Shown here: positions 59,495 through 64,000 of the stretch, in pieces
Layout: every line of letters starts with the position of its first letter
Position numbering within the stretch: the first letter of the stretch is position 1
Origin: Chryseolinea sp. H1M3-3
GTDB taxonomy: Bacteria > Bacteroidota > Bacteroidia > Cytophagales > Cyclobacteriaceae
DNA length: 64,000 bases
Assembly (NCBI RefSeq): GCF_029360725.1
Contig: NZ_JARKMY010000002.1
Span: 1-64,000 of the forward strand
Reading direction: 5' to 3'
Position numbers and translations under genes: made by a program
The notes under the pieces: generated by a model
What the model saw: the letters and a program-made list of their open reading frames with translations, nothing else
What the model was told of the DNA's origin: nothing
Databases searched by the model: none

Positions 59495-60736
59495 TTATTT
59501 AACCAGTACCTGAAGCGTACTTCTGGACGATTGTTCTAACAACACTCCTTTTTGTTTCCGGTATGTTTCGAAGGAAGCTTCATCGTAATTTTTTATAGTA
59601 ATTAACGTCAGGCCGGTATTGTAGAAAACTTCGAAATGCTGCTGCAACTTTTCTATCAGTTTTAGTAATTTGTTTTCACGGAAATCTATACAGAATGAAA
59701 ATGATATGGCGGAGTTCTGCATCATGTTCAGACGAATATCCAATTCAGAAAGTGCATGAAAAATATTCGTAAGCTGTTGCTCTGAGACAAAAGTGTAGTC
59801 AGTCACTTTGCACGAAATGAGGCATTGATTTTCCTTAAAGACGATGAGCGGCGGAAGATTTTCAACGGTGCACTCGTGAATCTTGGTTCCAGGCAGCGAC
59901 GGGTCCGTAAAATTTTTAACATACAACGGAATACCTTTGTTGGCCAAGGGCTTTATGGTTTTTGGATGGATAACAGAAGCACCATAGTAAGTCATTTCAG
60001 CAGCTTCCTTGAAAGGTAATTCCCTGAATACAGTAGCGGTAGGGATACGTTTGGGATCCGCGTTCATTACCCCCGGAACATCTTTCCAGATAACAACGGA
60101 TTCTGCATTGAGACAGGAAGCAAAGATTGCAGCAGAAAAATCGGAGCCTTCGCGTCCTAATGTAGTTGTAAAACCATCTGGCGTTTTGCCAATGAATCCT
60201 TGCGTGATGATAATCTTCTCTTCCAGAATGGAGCGCAATGGATTAATGGAAACGGCAGTCTTGGTCCAATCGACGCGACCTTCACGGAAATTCTTGTCCG
60301 TACAAATTCCGTTTCGTGAATCGAACCAGAAACTTGAAATGCTTTTAGAAAGTAAATAATGGTGCAGAATGATGGAAGAAATCAACTCTCCTTTACAAAC
60401 GACTTGATCATAAAGCTGATCTGAGGCGGCGTGTGTGAGCAGTTCATTTTCCAAATCATTAAAATGAATATCCACTTCACGTAGAACGGATATTGGCTTT
60501 TGAAATAAATCGTCGACAATGTTGTGATGATATTCCTTAAGTTCATCCAGTACGACCTGATAATCCTGGTTTGACGACGCCAATGATAGTATGCGCTCCA
60601 GTCTATCCGTTGTTTTTCCCATGGCAGAGACTACCACGAGTAAGTCATGGCGGGTTTGAGAAGCGATAATTGAAGCCACGTTCCTGACACCTTTCGAGTC
60701 TTTCAGGGAGGCCCCGCCGAATTTAAAAACCTTCAT
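59495..60736 (-). CDS. lysC: Aspartate kinase (monofunctional)
   Basis: The product of about 413 aa phosphorylates aspartate at the start of lysine, threonine and methionine synthesis. ATG at 60736 starts the canonical MKVFKFGGASLKD; upstream codons are not needed. Marks are VVVSAMGKTTDRLE, ITQGFIGKTPDGFTTTLGREGSD with the catalytic loop, KDVPGVMNADPKRIP and AAEMTYYGASVIHPKTI. Paired ACT-type regulatory segments follow (LISCKVTDYTFVSEQQLTNI, LNMMQNSAISFSFCID). It is not fused to homoserine dehydrogenase. It diverges from fbp with 54 bases between the starts. Confidence 0.92.
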   Translation of the reverse strand: MKVFKFGGASLKDSKGVRNVASIIASQTRHDLLVVVSAMGKTTDRLERILSLASSNQDYQVVLDELKEYHHNIVDDLFQKPISVLREVDIHFNDLENELLTHAASDQLYDQVVCKGELISSIILHHYLLSKSISSFWFDSRNGICTDKNFREGRVDWTKTAVSINPLRSILEEKIIITQGFIGKTPDGFTTTLGREGSDFSAAIFASCLNAESVVIWKDVPGVMNADPKRIPTATVFRELPFKEAAEMTYYGASVIHPKTIKPLANKGIPLYVKNFTDPSLPGTKIHECTVENLPPLIVFKENQCLISCKVTDYTFVSEQQLTNIFHALSELDIRLNMMQNSAISFSFCIDFRENKLLKLIEKLQQHFEVFYNTGLTLITIKNYDEASFETYRKQKGVLLEQSSRSTLQVLVK

Positions 60737-60790
60737 GTACAATGATGTAAATTGTTTTAAAACTAACTTGTAGTAAGTAAGTTCAAAAGC

Positions 60791-61813
60791 ATGCAAAGAT
60801 CAATGAATAAAACTAATGCAACAAGTATTGAATCTTCCAGAATCGCTCAATCGATTGGACTGACGTTGGATAGATTTATAAAAAACAATCAGGATCAGTT
60901 CCAGTATGCCAGCGGAGAACTTTCGCAATTGCTTCGTGACATTGCCTTGGCGTCCAAAGTGGTGAATCGTGAAGTGAATAAAGCTGGCTTAATTGATATT
61001 ATGGGTGCAATGGGTACGCAAAACATGGCTGGAGATAATCAGCAAAAGCTGGATGTACTGGCAAACATCCGGTTTACACGCGCCCTTGCCAAGGGTGGTG
61101 AAGTTTGTGCATTGGTTTCGGAGGAGGCGGAGTCGTTTGTGGACTTGAATAATGAAGGTAAATATGTTATCGCCATAGATCCGCTTGATGGCTCCTCTAA
61201 CATTGATGTTAATGTTTCGATCGGGACAATTTTTTCTATTTACAGACGGAAAACACAAACAGGGACGCCCTTACAATCTATTGATATTTTGCAAAAGGGA
61301 TCAGAACAAGTTGCCGCAGGGTATGTATTGTATGGTTCTTCCACCATGATGGTCTACACGACGGGGCATGGTGTAAATGGATTTACTTATGAGCCGTCGC
61401 TGGGCGAGTATTTCTTATCACATCCCGATTTAAAGATGCCTGAGGACGGAAAAATTTATTCTATTAATGAAGGCTCGTCAAACTCTTTTTCGAACGCCAT
61501 CAGAGATTATATTCAATATTGCAAAGATCAGAATTATACTGCGCGATACATTGGATCACTCGTCGCCGATTTTCATCGGAATATGCTGAAGGGCGGAATT
61601 TACATATACCCGATCACATCAAAGGATCCCCATGGCAAGTTAAGATTGATGTACGAATGCAATGCACTGGCATTCATCGCCGAACAAGCAGGAGGAAAAG
61701 CATCGAACGGCCATAACCGAATATTGGACATCGAATTGAAAGAACTCCATCAAAGAACCGCGTTTTACGTAGGCTCAAAAAATATGGTTACAAAAGCTGA
61801 GACTTTTAAGTGA
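60791..61813 (+). CDS. fbp: Fructose-1,6-bisphosphatase, class I
   Basis: The 340-aa product hydrolyses fructose-1,6-bisphosphate in gluconeogenesis. Signature residues are seen in the metal/phosphate site [20 protein letters not shown], in [10 protein letters not shown] upstream, in [20 protein letters not shown] and in [23 protein letters not shown]. The start at 60791 or, four codons later, at 60803 are equally plausible. The gene shares a short divergent promoter region with aspartate kinase. It is probably monocistronic; it ends convergent with the DUF5606 gene. Confidence 0.95.
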   Translation: MQRSMNKTNATSIESSRIAQSIGLTLDRFIKNNQDQFQYASGELSQLLRDIALASKVVNREVNKAGLIDIMGAMGTQNMAGDNQQKLDVLANIRFTRALAKGGEVCALVSEEAESFVDLNNEGKYVIAIDPLDGSSNIDVNVSIGTIFSIYRRKTQTGTPLQSIDILQKGSEQVAAGYVLYGSSTMMVYTTGHGVNGFTYEPSLGEYFLSHPDLKMPEDGKIYSINEGSSNSFSNAIRDYIQYCKDQNYTARYIGSLVADFHRNMLKGGIYIYPITSKDPHGKLRLMYECNALAFIAEQAGGKASNGHNRILDIELKELHQRTAFYVGSKNMVTKAETFK

Positions 61814-61862
61814 CGGCCTCAGATTAGTTTCTAAAGAAAAGAACATTATCCCCGATAGGAGC

Positions 61863-62306
61863 TTATTCTTTTTCCGTTTTTTCTTCGGGTGAATTCTTCT
61901 CTTCTGAATTTTCAGTTAGCAATTCTGGCGCATACTTCAGGATCGTGTCATACCAGCGGATCAACTTTTTAATATCCGATACATAAACCCGGCTCTCGTC
62001 GTAAACGGGAAGGATGGATTTTAAAAATGATTTTAATTCGGCAGGATCAGAGTTACCGTCTACACCTAAATCATCCCCAAACTCCGCCTTCATTTTCTTC
62101 AGAACCTCTTCCAATGATACTGTTCCTTCTTTGGTCGTTGTATAAATTGATATCTCATGAAGCAATGACAAACGATGAGAGGTAGTCGCCACTAACTTTG
62201 TTTTCGCCTCATCAAGAGATTCCAGAATTACGCCTGACTTTGTTGGTGCTACTACTTTAAAAAGACCTCCCTTACCACTTATAGATGCTATTTCAGCTAA
62301 AGTCAT
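61863..62306 (-). CDS. DUF5606 protein
   Basis: The 147-aa product begins MTLAEIASISGKGGLFKVVA and continues TKSGVILESLDEAKTKLVA, then SLEEVLKKMKAEFGDDLGVD and VYVSDIKKLIRWYDTIL, the layout of the Bacteroidota-specific DUF5606 family (a small barrel-like N-terminal part and a helical C-terminal part). The acidic Glu/Lys tail is probably disordered. It is cytoplasmic with no known function. It lies about 200 bases after engB in the same orientation. Confidence 0.9.
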   Translation of the reverse strand: MTLAEIASISGKGGLFKVVAPTKSGVILESLDEAKTKLVATTSHRLSLLHEISIYTTTKEGTVSLEEVLKKMKAEFGDDLGVDGNSDPAELKSFLKSILPVYDESRVYVSDIKKLIRWYDTILKYAPELLTENSEEKNSPEEKTEKE

Positions 62307-62506
62307 ATACAGTTTATTGTTAAGCGGGCAAAGCTAACGCAATTGTCTGCAAAAGTCCAACCGGTATTTACTGATAAACTTTTCTTGCTCCCATTTAAAT
62401 TGACGTTCCTATTATAGGCGAACATTTTCGCGATACGCCGTCTTTCTTCACAAGCGTGAAGACGAAATGGATCGTGTATGTATGCGGGTATTGATTTCTC
62501 GAATAC

Positions 62507-63112
62507 CTATTTTTTGCTAAATCCCTCAATCAATTCATCTACCAGCGATAAAATTTCTTCTTTACCTTGTTTCTTTTCAGATGAAGTCAAGATAATAGTA
62601 GGCAGTTCTTCCCATCTTTTGAGCAGTGTCTCCTGGTACTTCTTCATATTCTTTTCGAGTTCGTTGCGCTTTAGCTTATCGATCTTTGTGAAGATAATGG
62701 CTAAGGGAATGTCCTTGCTTCCTGCCCATTCAATAAAGTCTAAATCAATTGCTTGTGGCGTTAATCTAGCATCCAGCAGTATAAATAGGCATGTGAGGTT
62801 TTCACGCTTTAATACATAATTCTCAATCATTTTACCGAATCCTGCTCTCGTGCTTTTGCTGACACTGGCGTAGCCGTAGCCTGGCAAGTCGACAAGATAC
62901 CACGAGGAATTGACCAAATAATGATTGATGGTTTGGGTTTTCCCTGGAGTTACGGAAATCTTGGCAAGTTTCCGTGAGTTGGTCAGCATGTTTATTAAAG
63001 AAGATTTCCCGACATTAGATCTCCCGATGAAGGCAAATTCCGCTTTATCTGGCAAGGGACACTTTGCTACATCTGCGTGGCTACTGATAAATTCTGCTGT
63101 GGTTATCTTCAT
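62507..63112 (-). CDS. engB: Ribosome-assembly GTPase EngB (YihA/YsxC)
   Basis: The 201-aa product is a single-domain TRAFAC GTPase with G1 IGRSNVGKSSLINML, G2 in VTPGKTQTINHYL, G3 DLPGYGYA, G4 TKIDKL and G5 near LTSSEKKQG, exactly the EngB arrangement and length. It is needed for 50S subunit maturation. The start is the ATG at 63112, followed by KITTAEFISSHADVAKCP. It is divergent from the PD40/OmpA-type gene. Confidence 0.95.
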   Translation of the reverse strand: MKITTAEFISSHADVAKCPLPDKAEFAFIGRSNVGKSSLINMLTNSRKLAKISVTPGKTQTINHYLVNSSWYLVDLPGYGYASVSKSTRAGFGKMIENYVLKRENLTCLFILLDARLTPQAIDLDFIEWAGSKDIPLAIIFTKIDKLKRNELEKNMKKYQETLLKRWEELPTIILTSSEKKQGKEEILSLVDELIEGFSKK

Positions 63113-63265
63113 TTGTTAAAGTAATGATTGAAGGCCAAAATACTAAGAATGTAAGAATCGAGTGCCTTATGCACAACTTTTAATACTTCCAAATCCGGCC
63201 TTTTTCCTAACTTGGGGTGTAATTAGATAATTTTTTACAAGTGTATTGCTAAATTTTTTAAACAA

Positions 63266-64000
63266 ATGAACAGTATCCCAAGAGTACTGATTTTTTTAGC
63301 TTTTTTATTGCCTCTTTTTACTACTTCGGTTTATGGTCAGGAAGATCCCAAGGAGATTGCCCGGCAATACATGGAACAAGCTGAATTGATCATGGCTGAA
63401 ACCAAGGCTATGGATGATGCCAGAGAGCTTATGGTCACAGCTGCTGACCAGGATACTACGTTCATTAAGGCTAACTATGAGGCTGGACGCATGCATCTCG
63501 CAACTGTTGGTAAAAATCGTGCCGTAAAATATTTCATGCGTGTGTTTCGTCAGGATCCAGCTTACCGATTTGATATCGAATATTTGATTGGACGGAGTTA
63601 TCAATACGGCGAGAATTTCGACAAAGCATTAGAGTTTTATAATCTGTATAAGAAGAAGCTTGCTGGTAAACCTGGATATCAGGGTAAGGATAAGGTTGAT
63701 TTGGCAACGGTTGACCGAGCCATTTTTGAATGCGAAAACGGAAAGGAATTTGTGTCTTCGCCAGGTGAATTCTCCATTGTTAATATCGGACGCGAGATCA
63801 ACTCAGAATACGAAGACTACGCACCTGTACTCAATGAAAATGAAGACGAGATTGTTTTTACAACCCGCAGGCGTGAGGACAACTTAAATGAGAATGTGTA
63901 TGAGGATAACAAACCTTATGAAGATATTTTCACCGCGAAAAAGGCAGGAGGTGCCTGGAGCTTTGCTAAGAATATTGGACCTGTAGTTAATACGCCGTAT
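63266..64000 (+). CDS. TPR/PD40 outer-membrane protein (partial, OmpA-type likely)
   Basis: The frame opens at ATG 63266 and stays open to the window edge (245 codons). It encodes a signal peptide (RVLIFLAFLLPLFTTSVYGQ), TPR-like helices (DPKEIARQYMEQAELIMAET, TTFIKANYEAGRMHLATVGK, YQYGENFDKALEFYNLYKKK) and then, from about residue 165, FSIVNIGREINSEYEDYAPV, NENEDEIVFTTRRRED and KPYEDIFTAKKAGGAWSFAK, the start of PD40 (WD40-like) repeats. In Bacteroidota this layout usually ends in an OmpA domain binding peptidoglycan, as in PorE-like proteins of the type IX secretion system. The C-terminus lies outside the window, so the precise class is open. Confidence 0.85.
   Translation, partial: MNSIPRVLIFLAFLLPLFTTSVYGQEDPKEIARQYMEQAELIMAETKAMDDARELMVTAADQDTTFIKANYEAGRMHLATVGKNRAVKYFMRVFRQDPAYRFDIEYLIGRSYQYGENFDKALEFYNLYKKKLAGKPGYQGKDKVDLATVDRAIFECENGKEFVSSPGEFSIVNIGREINSEYEDYAPVLNENEDEIVFTTRRREDNLNENVYEDNKPYEDIFTAKKAGGAWSFAKNIGPVVNTPY

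Noticed and set aside
62440-62464. CTTCAC/GTGAAG hairpin between engB and the DUF5606 gene
   Set aside because: A 6-bp stem without a T run on either strand; too weak to call a terminator.
1-64000. Mobile elements, prophage or CRISPR arrays
   Set aside because: No transposase, integrase, phage structural gene, cas gene or regularly spaced array was seen; the short tandem repeats have no spacers.

Overview
The window reads as chromosomal DNA of a free-living, aerobic Bacteroidota, most probably order Cytophagales (a soil or freshwater Chryseolinea/Ohtaekwangia-like lineage; this is inference from gene content). Supporting signs are the many outer-membrane beta-barrels, a PD40/OmpA-type protein at the right end, DUF5606 and DUF4197 proteins, an ECF sigma factor beside a hybrid membrane-barrel protein, a dialkylresorcinol (DarA/DarB) cluster, and starts without obvious Shine-Dalgarno sequences. 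No insertion sequence, prophage, integrase or CRISPR array was seen.

Layout. 1-410: the 3' end of a 23S rRNA gene, 5S rRNA and a strong terminator. 411-851: gene-poor DNA holding a partial echo of the rRNA tail. 852-8006: a large membrane-anchored protein, then a leftward group with an SDR enzyme, a barrel protein and bioF-bioD-bioA. 8152-17026: mostly leftward housekeeping genes (TPR histidine kinase, MFS transporter, gamma-elimination/replacement PLP enzyme, a mini-ParA pair, a 2-oxoacid dehydrogenase E2, CinA). 17175-21146: lipoproteins, an ECF sigma factor and its hybrid partner. 21294-28526: small membrane proteins, tRNA-Arg(CCU), a possible attenuator-like element, an oxidoreductase/isomerase group and RarD. 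28543-39428: a CHASE3 histidine kinase with response regulator, a giant exported protein of unknown function, and a DUF2339/DUF3999 pair.

39464-47830 is a compact leftward biosynthetic operon: DarA, DarB, a small unknown protein, a BtrH-like acyltransferase, an ABC-2 exporter, an acyl carrier protein, a FabF-like ketosynthase and a Cys-less ketosynthase-like partner. Together they suggest production and export (or envelope insertion) of a dialkylresorcinol-type lipid without the aryl-polyene genes of full flexirubin clusters.

48004-59134 is a nitrate assimilation cluster: a promoter carrying repeated TACGTA motifs, an MFS nitrate transporter, an outer-membrane porin, an NrtABD-like ABC importer, a fused NasA-type nitrate reductase/NirB-like flavoprotein, and an unusual rubredoxin protein whose body resembles a nitrite/sulfite reductase that has lost its metal ligands. 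No catalytic nitrite reductase lies in the window.

59128-64000 returns to housekeeping genes: aspartate kinase diverging from fructose-1,6-bisphosphatase, DUF5606, the ribosome-assembly GTPase EngB, and the start of a TPR/PD40 outer-membrane protein cut by the window edge. Several short non-coding structures (11-bp and 7-bp tandem repeats, intercistronic stem-loops) are described separately.
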